Source: Kalmusia sp. IMI 367209
Taxonomy: Eukaryota > Ascomycota > Dothideomycetes > Pleosporales > Didymosphaeriaceae
Direction of reading: 5' to 3'
DNA length: 64,000 bases
Assembly: GCA_027946365.1 (NCBI GenBank)
Contig: JAPEUQ010000011.1
Coordinates: forward strand, 186,001 to 250,000
Shown: positions 34,693 to 45,117 of the stretch, piece by piece
Position numbering within the stretch: position 1 is the stretch's first letter
Layout: the number at the start of each line of letters is the position of its first letter
The notes under the pieces: model-generated
Databases searched by the model: none
Seen by the model: only the letters and a program-made list of their open reading frames with translations
What the model was told of the DNA's origin: nothing
Translations under genes and position numbers: made by a program

Positions 34693-37600
34693 ATGCCGCG
34701 ACTGAAAGCCGCATCCGTATCCGATCAGATCATACGAAAGCGAAAACGCAAAACCCGCGATAATGAGCCGCGGTTGGATGAAACGTCCGCCACTGAAGCA
34801 CAGCCAGACGATGGCACGATAGAGACTACCACCGCAACCACGACCACGACCACGACCAAAATTCCTACAAAGACACACGATGGTGGGAAAAAACCTCGAA
34901 GGACGCCAAAGAAGGACGGAGCGAAGGCGCCACTACTGAGTCGTAGAAGCTCATCGATGATTGTGGAGACGTCGATACCATGGCCAGAATACTTGACTAA
35001 GTTGGCTCATGTTCACCGCGCGCTGAATCTCGTGTACACTTTTTGTTGTACCCGGAAGCACCTTGCGACCACTTTGGAAAATTTGAAGAGTACCGTGGAG
35101 GCGAATATCCAGCGCGAGTTGGTGATCGAGGATGTCGCGCAGATAAAGGCATTAATACCCAATGCTATCAACTTCGCATACGTCGATGAAGCTATGCTGC
35201 AGATCAACCTCATGGGGGTAGAGGAGAATGTTAGCGGCAAGAAGACTAGAGACTTTGTCATTGCTGAACCGGAGCTGGACGAACGCGAACATAAGGAGGT
35301 GCTGCTGTTCGAGTTTATCGACGGCGACCTGAAACGGCAGGTGCAGCACGCCAAAACAGGCGAGCCTACAAAGGCCATGCAGCGCTTAAGGAATGAAGAC
35401 TTGAAGATGCCTGTGTTCAGCCAGAAGCAGATGATGAAGCTGATCGAGAAGAGAAACGTCAAGTTCACTTCGGCCGTCAACGCATTTCTGAACCAGTGTG
35501 CCGAGGACGGTCATGATGCGGTCGAACATTTGAAAGAACTTTCCTTGATTTATATCCCCATGCCTTCGGGGAGCAGGCCTGGAACGCCTGGGCCGGAGAG
35601 ATCTCGACTTCCAGCCACTATCCCAGCTGAGCGCAAATATATCCCAGAGATCATTGAAGAGGTCAAGACTCTTGAATGGTACACTGGTCAAATTGTTCCA
35701 GACGGGCATCGAGTCTTCGATCCACAGCCGCCAATATATGGCGAGTTGAATTTTCAAATGTCGCAAAGTCTCGTTGACGCCCTCTATAACACGAGGAACA
35801 TCGAGCAGCTGTATGCTCATCAAGCAGAAGCGATTAACAACCTCTATGAGGGACAAAATGTGATTGTTTCAACGTCTACAAGCTCCGGCAAATCCCTGAT
35901 CTATCAAATACCAGTCCTGCACCAACTCGAGCAAGATGTTAATACCCGAGCAATGTACATATTTCCTACGAAAGCGCTTGCGCAAGATCAAAGACGCAGT
36001 TTAAAAGAAATGTTGCGCTTTATGGATGGCTTGCAAGACATTGTCGTGGAAACCTTCGATGGAGATACGCCAATGCCAGATCGTAGTTACATTCGAGACG
36101 AGGCTCGCATCATCTTCACGAACCCGGACATGCTCCATATCACAATTCTTCCACAAGAAGAATCCTGGCGATCATTCTTGCAGCATTTGAAGTTTGTTGT
36201 GGTAGACGAGCTACATGTGTACAACGGCCTCTTTGGAGCACATGTCGCGCTAATTATGAGACGGTTACGACGAATATGCGCTGCGGTGGGCAATCGGCAT
36301 GTCAAATTCGTATCATGTTCAGCGACAGTTGCAAATCCGGAAGAGCACATGAAGACCATATTCGGCGTTGAAGAAGTTAAGCTGACCGACTTTGATGGAT
36401 CGCCATCAGGCCGCAAAGAATTTCTTTGCTGGAACACACCATTTAAGGATCCCGGTGATCCTACATCCGGACGTGGCAACACTATGGCTGAATCAGCAAA
36501 GCTTTTTTGTCAATTGATACTGCGAGGCGTTCGAGTAATTGCTTTCTGTCGAATCAGAAAACAGTGTGAAGTTCTCCAAGCGGCTATCAAGACCGAGTTA
36601 AACGAGCTAGAGCGTCCGGAGGTCATAGCAAGAGTAATGTCGTATCGAGGTGGGTACACTCCTCAAGACCGACGGCAGATAGAGCGCGAGATGTTCGACG
36701 GCAAGCTGGTTGGCATCGTAGCGACAAGTGCACTTGAATTAGGTGTCGATATTGGCTCGCTAGATGCTGTCATTACTGTCGGTTTCCCTTACACAATTGC
36801 AAATCTCCGTCAACAAAGTGGCCGCGCTGGTCGACGAAATAAAGACTCACTCTCTGTACTTGTTGGCGACTGCTTCCCGACTGATCAATTTTACATGTCA
36901 AACCCGGACGAGATATTTACGAAGCCAAACTGCGAGCTACAGGTTGATCTGGAGAACATACTTGTTCTAGAGGGGCATATTCAGTGCGCAGCTTATGAAA
37001 TGCCAATAAATTCAGAAGCCGACAAGGAATATTTTGGTCCTCTTCTTCCCAAAATCGCGCGAGAACGAATGCGAAAAGACAGAGATGGTTTCTACCATTG
37101 CAACGAGCGCTTTCTTCCCCAGCCATCTCGCCACGTCGCCATCCGCGACACGGAAGATACCCATTTCGCCATTATCGATACGACACATGGCAAGAACACT
37201 GTTCTCGAGGAGTTGGAGGCTTCCCGCGCCTTCTTCACTATCTATGAAGGTGGCATCTTTCTTCACCAAGGCAATACCTACTTAATCAAAGAGTTTAGTC
37301 AAGACCGCATGATAGCAAAGGTCGAGTACGTTAAAGTAGATTGGACGACCCAACAGCGCGACTTCACAGACATCGACCCCGTCGAAACAGAAGCCATCCG
37401 ACGCATCCCCAATTCTCGTTCGAAAGCCTTTTACGGTCCTATCAAGATCAAGCAAGTAGTCTTCGGCTTCTTTAAAGTCGATAAGAAGCGCCGTATCCTA
37501 GACGCTGTGCAAGTGGACAATCCACCGATCATCTTGTATAGCAAGGGCATGTGGCTCGACGTACCTAAACCCGCGCTGGACATACTCAATGAGAGAAGAT

Positions 37601-38196
37601 TGAATGTAGCTGCTGGGATTCACGCCGCAGAACACGCAATACTGAGTCTCATGCCAAATTTCGTGATCAGTATGCCCGGCGACGTGCGCACTGAGTGTAA
37701 AGTCGCCATCAAGGAATTTGCAAAGCGGGAAACCCAACGTAAACGCCCAGCACGACTCACCTTCTACGACGCGAAAGGCGGCGCGTCTGGCTCTGGTATC
37801 TCTACCAAGGCATTTGAGTTTGTGGATACACTACTCGAACAAGCGTGCAGACGCGTCCAGGCGTGTCACTGTCTGGAAGGCTGTTTGGAATGCTGCTGCG
37901 ACGAGAGGTGCAAGGAGGCAAATCAAGTCATGAGTAAGGCAGGAGCGCTAGTGATCATTATGTGTCTCCTTGGAAGAGAGCGGGAAATCGACATCGAAGC
38001 GCTCCCCTTTGGGGACGAAGATGCTGTGCCAGCCGGCATCGAAACTGTCGTCCCCGCTGAAGAGGTGCGCATGGTGCGCGGCAAGTTCGTAGACGGCGTG
38101 TTCATCAAGAAGGAGGAAGAGGATGAAGAAGACCACTTCTCGAAGAGTATTCACATGTTTGGCGGGGAGAGGACATTCATTGGCGTTCATCAATAG
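34693..38196 (+). CDS. HRQ1: ATP-dependent 3'-5' DNA helicase Hrq1 (1,167 aa)
   Basis: Single-exon superfamily 2 helicase of the Hrq1/RecQ4-like family, which works in interstrand crosslink repair and telomere maintenance in the nucleus. Order of parts: basic N-terminus with a Thr-rich run; Q-motif-like YAHQAEAI; Walker A TSSGKS (about residue 396-401); TKALAQDQ; the DExH box as DELH (about 504); FVSCSATVANP; the second RecA lobe with VIAFCRIRKQCE, TSALELGVDIG and QQSGRAGRRNK; then the family-specific C-terminal region with a Cys cluster (CHCLEGCLECCCDERCKE), probably binding zinc. Length fits fungal orthologues. The gene looks intact. Confidence 0.93.
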   Translation: MPRLKAASVSDQIIRKRKRKTRDNEPRLDETSATEAQPDDGTIETTTATTTTTTTKIPTKTHDGGKKPRRTPKKDGAKAPLLSRRSSSMIVETSIPWPEYLTKLAHVHRALNLVYTFCCTRKHLATTLENLKSTVEANIQRELVIEDVAQIKALIPNAINFAYVDEAMLQINLMGVEENVSGKKTRDFVIAEPELDEREHKEVLLFEFIDGDLKRQVQHAKTGEPTKAMQRLRNEDLKMPVFSQKQMMKLIEKRNVKFTSAVNAFLNQCAEDGHDAVEHLKELSLIYIPMPSGSRPGTPGPERSRLPATIPAERKYIPEIIEEVKTLEWYTGQIVPDGHRVFDPQPPIYGELNFQMSQSLVDALYNTRNIEQLYAHQAEAINNLYEGQNVIVSTSTSSGKSLIYQIPVLHQLEQDVNTRAMYIFPTKALAQDQRRSLKEMLRFMDGLQDIVVETFDGDTPMPDRSYIRDEARIIFTNPDMLHITILPQEESWRSFLQHLKFVVVDELHVYNGLFGAHVALIMRRLRRICAAVGNRHVKFVSCSATVANPEEHMKTIFGVEEVKLTDFDGSPSGRKEFLCWNTPFKDPGDPTSGRGNTMAESAKLFCQLILRGVRVIAFCRIRKQCEVLQAAIKTELNELERPEVIARVMSYRGGYTPQDRRQIEREMFDGKLVGIVATSALELGVDIGSLDAVITVGFPYTIANLRQQSGRAGRRNKDSLSVLVGDCFPTDQFYMSNPDEIFTKPNCELQVDLENILVLEGHIQCAAYEMPINSEADKEYFGPLLPKIARERMRKDRDGFYHCNERFLPQPSRHVAIRDTEDTHFAIIDTTHGKNTVLEELEASRAFFTIYEGGIFLHQGNTYLIKEFSQDRMIAKVEYVKVDWTTQQRDFTDIDPVETEAIRRIPNSRSKAFYGPIKIKQVVFGFFKVDKKRRILDAVQVDNPPIILYSKGMWLDVPKPALDILNERRLNVAAGIHAAEHAILSLMPNFVISMPGDVRTECKVAIKEFAKRETQRKRPARLTFYDAKGGASGSGISTKAFEFVDTLLEQACRRVQACHCLEGCLECCCDERCKEANQVMSKAGALVIIMCLLGREREIDIEALPFGDEDAVPAGIETVVPAEEVRMVRGKFVDGVFIKKEEEDEEDHFSKSIHMFGGERTFIGVHQ

Positions 38197-38884
38197 GATG
38201 CATCGTGGGAATGTCTATATAACATGTATTTAGGAAATATCATCACATACAACCAGAGGATCTTGAAAGGAAATTTTCTTGTCCGCCTCGACAAATTCCA
38301 TGAGGACGTAACCGGAAATTTCGGTGTCAGCATACTGTACAACGGTAAACGAGCACACTATCCCGGTCCTAATTGGGTCAGTACAGCAAACTGCAACCCA
38401 TCTCACAGCAGTCAGCATAGGCCTAGCACTCTGGTCAGATGATCTCTCTGCCTCGCCTGCGTACATGCAACCGTCGGTTCTTGCCCTCACCTAGTTCCTC
38501 ACTGATGATCTTGGCATATCAACCGAGTGTGGACATATTTCCCCACAAAATATCCTAGAAATACCTTGTTTAAGCCTCTTGGTAGTTTATAATCTTGAAT
38601 CTGTTACGCGGGGTTCACTTGCTTAGGACCGATCCGGATAAAGGGCGTGAATGCCTTGGATCGTCTCGGTCCGGTTCGCTTACGCAAACTGTCTGTTGTT
38701 GTGCACTGAAAAAAGCGATTATGTTGAAAAAGCCACCATTGAACATCTTGCTGAAGACATCATGAACCTGTTTCGGTGCCTTTGTGTAACACGGCGATGT
38801 TTTTCACCCTTCAGCCTTATCAAAGTAGCAGTGATTGAGCCCGCGATGAAGCGTCCATTCTCGGTAATGAGGGTGTATTTCACA

Positions 38885-39613
38885 TAATTCGATGTCGTCG
38901 TCTGTAGCTGTCGCCTTGCCCTTGAGAGCAGTTCGAGGTACCAGGTGAGACGGAAGGAAGCTTGGGGACATCACGTGTGCTGTGATTGCCCTTCTTCCTC
39001 GGTCGACTAGCTATACCCTTCTTACCCTTCTTTATTTTGCATGAGTTCTTCTTAGACTTTGTAGCCTTCCATTTTTTATTTCGGCTTAGTCTTCGACTTA
39101 GTCTTCTTCCTTTTGTTTTTTTTGGTCTTCTTAGCTTGCGGCTTCATCTATTTGGTCCTAGTCCTCCCTGCACAAGAACGCCTTCGCGCCTCGAAAGCGT
39201 GATGTCAATGATTGTTGTCTAATAAGGCACTATCTGCAATACCAATCTTGTCAGTTCCATGGATCTCATACTGAGCCTCGTCACCAATGACAATATCACC
39301 TTCAACATGCTCGGCGACCAAGCATTGATTAACGAGGCTACCGAAGTGATTGTTACAGGTGCCGGCGTCAACCGGTACATCTTCATGAGATTGTTTCACA
39401 CTCAATAGGATTGATTCACATGCCTTGGAGGTAGCATCAGTAACGCAAAATTTCTTGATGCAGGTTGCAGTAGCATCAAGATGGTCATGGCTTCTGCCTT
39501 TAATGCCGGGGCTCACGCAGTATTGCAGATAACGCTTGACAATGCCCCTGGCAAGCCCAGGTAAAGAACAGCCGTACGTAGCGACGTTCGCATTGCATAA
39601 GTAGACAATTGAA
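38885..39613 (-). pseudogene. Degenerate Cys-rich plus Lys-rich coding remnant
   Basis: From an apparent acceptor (TGCAG before 39613) a frame runs to a stop at 39205 with eight spaced cysteines (YLC, YGC, QYC, ATC, KFC, KAC, GTC, NQC). Immediately downstream on the same strand comes a lysine-rich stretch (AKKTKKNKRKKTKSKTKPK) that stops, then continues in another frame as KKWKATKSKKNSC to a stop near 38885. No good start codon was found upstream. This looks like one decayed gene or two overlapping remnants. No family is recognised. AT-rich, gene-poor surroundings fit a degenerate region. Confidence 0.35.
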
Positions 39614-40564
39614 CTGCAATGAATGTACGTAGTATACGGATTAAGAATTACGCCTTCACCGGGTAGGGTATAATTCAGGCTCGAAAGTTTGGAGATTGCG
39701 CCGTGTATCCTCGGGTAACAAAGTTGATGAACCGTTTGCCAACCTTGGATTTATTGTTACAGGAACGAACGTGTAGTATATAAGCAGAAAAAGGAGCGAA
39801 TGTGTAGTACGTAAGTAGAGAAAAAAACGAATGCAAGAGTTTTTGTCTAATTAGATGGGAGAAATGCCAACAAGCCTTCTATATTACCAAGTTCACTCCC
39901 GCGATCATGGCGTCGGGGACGTTGCAGAGAACGCCCATGCAGTAGAGTCACTATAGCCCTAGATTTTATCTTTTGAGCCTACAACTCGCACTATGAAACA
40001 TATGCGATGTTCGATTGACCCCAACTTTGCGCCATAACTTATCTACGGATCTTGCGTTGCGTTAAGAGGAAGCGACACTGCGAATGCCTATCTACTGCGG
40101 ACCTGAACTTAATACCATAATGGATACCTATCGCTAGATTATCCATGTACCAAAAAGACAGTCAACAACGCAGGGGTCTTATCTGTAGTCCTACTTTGAA
40201 GGCGAAACTACACAGGGCATAAGACGAAGAGCGGAAATAACATCAATGAGCTGCACCTCTATAGGATAAGCCCGAAAGCTACACAGTGAATAACTTATCT
40301 GAACTAAGAAACTGTGCCAGCTTAAGCTTGACGTTGTAAGCAGTGAGGACGCGCACGGCTTGTTTGCATCGCCGAAAACGGACTAGCGTTTCGGAGGGCT
40401 TACTCTAGTGGCGCGACAGTAAGCTCGCCAACTCGCACTGTGCTTCGCCTCCTCTGTATACAGTGCAAACAGCGACACTGCTTTCCAGCCCGTTTCGTAC
40501 ATGGGGTTCTGGTTCATATCTCTACTTGCGACTTCCATTGCTTTTACTCACCTCAACAGCCGCC
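39614..40564. other. Gene-poor stretch
   Basis: No convincing gene. The stretch is rich in TA dinucleotides with many stops in all frames. This would fit decayed sequence, but no repeat family was identified. Confidence 0.45.
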
Positions 40565-42492
40565 ATGAGGGATCGAGAATACAAGTGGCATCTCCAAAGA
40601 ATTTCCGAGGGTAGTACGCACTCTAGGACATTTTGTCCCTATTTTGTTCCCATCTGTTTTGGACAACACTTACTGGAGACAGCGTCGGAACGGCTACTGC
40701 CATTATAGCGATGGCCTCAATGAGTGCACATGCGTCAAGAACAAGACGAATCCAAGCATAGAGGACTGTAGCTTCTACGGTCGCCCTCTAGAGCCCTTAG
40801 CCTTCTACTTACCGTCATATCTCGAAGTACATCAACAGAAGCAATCGCGACTGTATCGTATCCCTAAGGAGATCCGTACTCTAATTTTCGAATATGCGTT
40901 GACTGATGATGGTGCCCCCTCATTCAACTGCGACAACGTGTTTCGACGCAGTACTAAAGGGAAGATTCCCAAGGTGGATAGTGCATGTGCCCTCCTCCAA
41001 ACATGTAAAGCTGTGTATTTGGAAGCATATCGTTTACCAATGTTGCTCAATGGTACGCATTCGTTTTACTGTGGCGTGTGGGCACTCCTAGATCACGCTT
41101 TTATTAAGTAATGTCTTTCCTGACTTGGCTGGCGAATTTCAGGCTACCTGGCGTATCGTACCAACCTCTATTACGGAAGGCATGACGGCTCTCGTTGGGA
41201 CAGTCCCTCGCGTCCAGACCTCGGGCGTATCGCACCTGTAAGTCTAGGGTGCGCACTCCTCGCTCCCATTGCTGACTATACTACAAGTGGCACTACGCCT
41301 TGATCCGACGAATAGATCTTAGCCTGCAACAAGCCTCAATTGAAGCACACCTCCACAATGAACTACAGCTTTGGCAACCGGCTCTGAGGCATTTAGGTGC
41401 ATACGTCTCTCCCCGCTACTACAATACTCTACACTCCTATAGCTCTCGCAAAGCGCCAGAGGTATCTGCCCACAATTTTGCACTTGTTCCAGCAACAATC
41501 GAGAACTCTGTGAAAGGTATTGAAGACGGCAACAAGGTAACGCTGGAGCGGTGGGACGTTGAAGTGTCTGATGACCCGGAGTATGAAGCATTTGGAGGGA
41601 AATACCATGTGATAAGCAATTTCACAGCTGCAGCGATGGTAGCAAGAAGACTCGCCCACCTTACCCTTCGAATGTCGCGGACTGACTGGTGGACTTGGAA
41701 GGATGATCCCGGCACTGCAGATAGCGACAAACAACTTGCCCTGGATCCAACTTGCGGTGGTAAAACCCGAGACCGTTGCTTCACGACATGCTAGCTCTAG
41801 CTAACGCCCGCCGTACCGGTCAGCATCCTCAATACGACGAGACATGGGGAGCAGCGATCGGAGGCCTACCAGACCTGAGTACATTTGAGCTTGTACTTGA
41901 GACATTTTCGCCAAAGAAAAGGCAGCTTGAGACGGTTGTAGAGTGTGCTAGAACCTGGAAGTTTCCACTAAAAGGGACAGAGTATGAGTTGGTGTGTGAC
42001 AGCAAAACAGACACGATGCAGTGGAGCTTAGCTATCGACGAAGATGAAAACGTCGACAATGTAGATGCATCGACTGGCTCCGTCCAAGGAGCTGCTTCTC
42101 CTGAGCAAAACCAAACACACTCCCTCGGTTACCAAGTTCCTGCTACTTCTAACAGATACGTCGAGTCCGCCTCTTCTTCTTCTTCTTCTTCTTCTTCTTC
42201 TTCTTCTTCTTCTTCTTCTTCTTCTTCTTCTTCTTCCTCGTCCACATCTCCTCGTCAACGATTTACGAGCAAGTTCATGCATCGTATAAGCAACCAAACG
42301 ATGCCTAACTCGAGGCCAATACTTCTACCGCGAGATTCTCCACCTCTAGGACATTTCACCCAAGCGAGTACAGGACACTCAACTCTGCTAGAGGCCGATT
42401 TCTTTCCGAATGAGCCTTGGCTCCGCACTCGTACCGAGTTTGAGGCTAGGATCGTGCGCTTCAAGCGGAGGAGGGCAGACAGGGGCTCATGA
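40565..42492 (+). pseudogene. F-box-like (DUF7730-type) fungal protein, probably frame-disrupted
   Basis: Fungal F-box-like family marked by LYRIPKEIRTLIFEYALTDDG, then a LLQTCKAVYLEAYRLP segment, WHYALIRRIDLSLQQ, and a C-terminal part ending in a basic tail. One intron is clear (41240-41287, donor GTAAGT, acceptor CTACAAG, joining GRIAP to WHYAL). Two other joins fail in phase: around 41109-41142 (after DHAFIK) and near 41774, where the frame must shift by one base between TRDR and LLHDMLALANARR, as if a T were lost. The start is also uncertain; the ATG at 40565 has a good context but is not in phase with what follows. A serine run from a TCT microsatellite lies near the C-terminus. Probably a decaying gene, or a functional one with base errors. 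Confidence 0.55.
42172..42235 (+). repeat. (TCT)n microsatellite
   Basis: About 21 uninterrupted TCT units, encoding most of a serine run in the F-box-like gene. Length is likely to vary between strains. Confidence 0.95.
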
Positions 42493-42852
42493 ATGCTGTT
42501 AGGCCAGCACTATTTTCGGCGTATACATGGCGTTATGACAGGATGGATCACCGAGGTGGTAGACTGCGGGGACATGATGCTGTTAAACAACACGAGCGAG
42601 CGCTAAGCACCAATTCAAAAGAACATTCATTGTCCTTGTTGTCATTCCCAAAATAACCTTGCATACGAAGAGGCAAAATGACAAGAAATCTAGTATATGT
42701 CTACATAGCCCTGAACACAAGGCTAGATCAATCGTGGAGGTCCTGCAAATGCTATTGTCAATGTCGCAATAGGGATATAAGGGAGTCAATACGAGAACAT
42801 TTATACACAGGGACAGTGGACCAACGACAACCCAAGAAAATATTCATTTGCT

Positions 42853-45117
42853 TCAATCAAACCTGTCGAGTCCTGTACTTCTCCAAAACTCTTTCTGGTC
42901 TCTTTGGTTCGGAAAGACACCAGCCATCCTGAAACATGTGAGAAAGAACTTTTTACCCACTTTTACATATTGTTCTCCATCGATTTCTCCACTATCGATG
43001 AATTCATCGACTCGCCCTTTCCAATTAGGGTTGCGGCCAATAAATAGTGCAGCAGCGCAAGCATTACAAACTCCTTCGTTGGTTCTCTTATTCAAAATGC
43101 GTCTATCTTCGTCATTCTTTGGTGGGTCAGGATATAATTCGAGCGACTTGTCAAGCCTATCTATCGCGTTGGAGAATGCAGACAAGATAAGTTGCTTCGC
43201 GATCGGTCCTGACTCGAATGTCCACTCTGGTCGCCCCAAGGCAGCATATCCGGGCGCACACATGATACTCTGCTCGTTGATGTGAAGATTCGAATACTTG
43301 GTCCGACATATCTTTTCCACAAGTTCCCTCCCTCGGTTCCATGCCTGGACGAAATGGTCATTCGATGCTGCTGCAAGTGTCTCATTATTTCTGTCCTGTA
43401 TGCGGTCGATAGCATTGCGACACTTATCACTGCAGAGATGCTGTACAGTATATGCATGTGGGATAATACCTTGGATAGCATCTTCTTGGTTGAACCAAAG
43501 TGAACAGGGCATGTCAGCCATGCCATCATGTAAAGCTCGGTACGCGACCTTGTGTGGGAAGCCACTGTTATTGCTCTGCATGTATTGGCGGAGTTCGGGT
43601 AGTGGCGAGTCGCCGAGATTTATGCCGTGAAGAACTTGCCTCATAACTGTTGTGATATTCGGCTGGGGCTGGCATGGTCTCCCGGAAAGCAAAACCGGAT
43701 CTTTACACCACCATCCAAACTTCTTCCATTTCCGATGAGTGGTCATCAAAATTTGACCAGCGCCCCACTCTTTACATCGCCGCACGGTGAGCCTTCTAAT
43801 CTCACTGAATTCATCTAGGCTGAGCGCATCACCAGACCCCTCGTCGATATCAGGATCCCACTCGGTAGGGTGTTGCTCCTTCATCATAGTTCTAACGACG
43901 TTGCCGGGATCCAGCATTTGCCCGTACTCGTAGCTTAGGAACTTTCGTTCAAGCCAGGATGTCATACAGTATCCACAATCGGTTTGGTTCCTGAATGACT
44001 TGGGTCCAAATGGTCTTGTTGGGATCTTCACTTTGTAACTCTTCTTTGTACCATTGCGAAGTTCAACTTCTCCACTCTGTTCGTGTGCAGGGACCGTTCT
44101 TATCTCCTTCGTCGCTTCCAAAAAATTCGCCACTCCCTGCATGTGTGCTTCTTCTATGCCGTCCACAATTCCCCATCGCATCCATAAATCTGCAGCACAT
44201 GTACCCCATTCACTCTCAACAAACTCGTAATTCGTTTTTGCAGGGGCGCAAAAGCGATCGTAACGAGCGATGAGAGACTGGTACACAGCTATTGGTCCTT
44301 CCTCAACGCTGTTCTTTGTAAAATACGGTTTCCCATCTTTACCGTAGTTGGTCAAATCGAAACGATCACTTCTTTTGAAGCATCCTTTGTGAATTGGAAT
44401 ATCCATCTGCTGAATTGATTTACGACATGTTGGCTGGCATATTTCCTCGACGTAACCGTATGGATTCGCGTGCTCGCTCTCAATGTCCTCAGATATGCCC
44501 TTATCCCACACAGATGAAAGGATCATGCGGTGGCATCTCAGATCGTTGCCATTCTCCTCCCATAGTCGTTTGCACTTTTCGCTTGCTCCTTGCTCGAGCG
44601 GCGGGTACAATTTGTTGATCTTGATATCGTAGTCGCGGGATCCGGAGAGATCCCATGCACTGTCTCTCGCACTCTTCTTCCTGACGACAAGTACTGTAAT
44701 GGTAGTAATTGCAGAAATCATCCCAAGGACAACCAAAATGCATGCAATAGCAAGCCATGCTCTGCCAACATTCGAATATGCTTCTCCACATCTACCGAGC
44801 CACTGTACGCAACCATCAAGCCATCGCCTTCGGGCCGGCACTGATTCTTGGGCTTCCTCCACCTCTTCTATATCATCGGCAGTCGATACACCAGGTTCGT
44901 CTCGGTATGGCTCGAAATTAAGATCGGCCTCATCGTCGGCTTCGGGGTCATCATGATAAGGGGCAAAGCTTTCGGTAAAGGTTTCTCCATCCTCGAGGGC
45001 GAGCGCAAGCGCAGAGTCAGCGTCTGCCTGCTCTTGCGCGGCATAAGCATCCGCTTCTTCCGCTATCGTATGAAGAGAGAGCGCGTCCGGTTCTCGTGGA
45101 GGTAAATCATCGCTCAT
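42853..45117 (-). CDS. Type II single-pass membrane protein with Cys-rich ectodomain (754 aa)
   Basis: Single exon, family not recognised. Residues 1-95 are acidic and disordered, with ARRRW at 95-99. One strong membrane segment lies at about 121-145 (WLAIACILVVLGMISAITTI) and is followed by RKK. The remaining 600 residues hold many cysteines and N-glycosylation sites (NNET, NGTK, NQTD), so they are probably luminal or extracellular. Two parts of the ectodomain look alike: KCKRLW...YVEEICQPTCRKSI near 180-240, and MPCSLW...YTVQHLCSDKCRNAI near 540-580. Each is followed later by a CxxC element (CGYCMTSWL and CNACAAALFI). This suggests an internal duplication. No enzyme motif is visible; a cell-surface or secretory-pathway role is inferred. 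Confidence 0.75.
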   Translation of the reverse strand: MSDDLPPREPDALSLHTIAEEADAYAAQEQADADSALALALEDGETFTESFAPYHDDPEADDEADLNFEPYRDEPGVSTADDIEEVEEAQESVPARRRWLDGCVQWLGRCGEAYSNVGRAWLAIACILVVLGMISAITTITVLVVRKKSARDSAWDLSGSRDYDIKINKLYPPLEQGASEKCKRLWEENGNDLRCHRMILSSVWDKGISEDIESEHANPYGYVEEICQPTCRKSIQQMDIPIHKGCFKRSDRFDLTNYGKDGKPYFTKNSVEEGPIAVYQSLIARYDRFCAPAKTNYEFVESEWGTCAADLWMRWGIVDGIEEAHMQGVANFLEATKEIRTVPAHEQSGEVELRNGTKKSYKVKIPTRPFGPKSFRNQTDCGYCMTSWLERKFLSYEYGQMLDPGNVVRTMMKEQHPTEWDPDIDEGSGDALSLDEFSEIRRLTVRRCKEWGAGQILMTTHRKWKKFGWWCKDPVLLSGRPCQPQPNITTVMRQVLHGINLGDSPLPELRQYMQSNNSGFPHKVAYRALHDGMADMPCSLWFNQEDAIQGIIPHAYTVQHLCSDKCRNAIDRIQDRNNETLAAASNDHFVQAWNRGRELVEKICRTKYSNLHINEQSIMCAPGYAALGRPEWTFESGPIAKQLILSAFSNAIDRLDKSLELYPDPPKNDEDRRILNKRTNEGVCNACAAALFIGRNPNWKGRVDEFIDSGEIDGEQYVKVGKKFFLTCFRMAGVFPNQRDQKEFWRSTGLDRFD

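Noticed and set aside
38986..39222. Hydrophobic plus-strand frame resembling a membrane protein (Phe/Leu-rich)
   Set aside because: It is the antisense of the lysine-rich minus-strand stretch; AAG/AAA codons read backwards give CTT/TTT.
42028..42297. Arginine-rich minus-strand frame and leucine-rich plus-strand frame over the microsatellite
   Set aside because: Both are by-products of the TCT repeat read in other frames; only the serine frame fits the surrounding gene.
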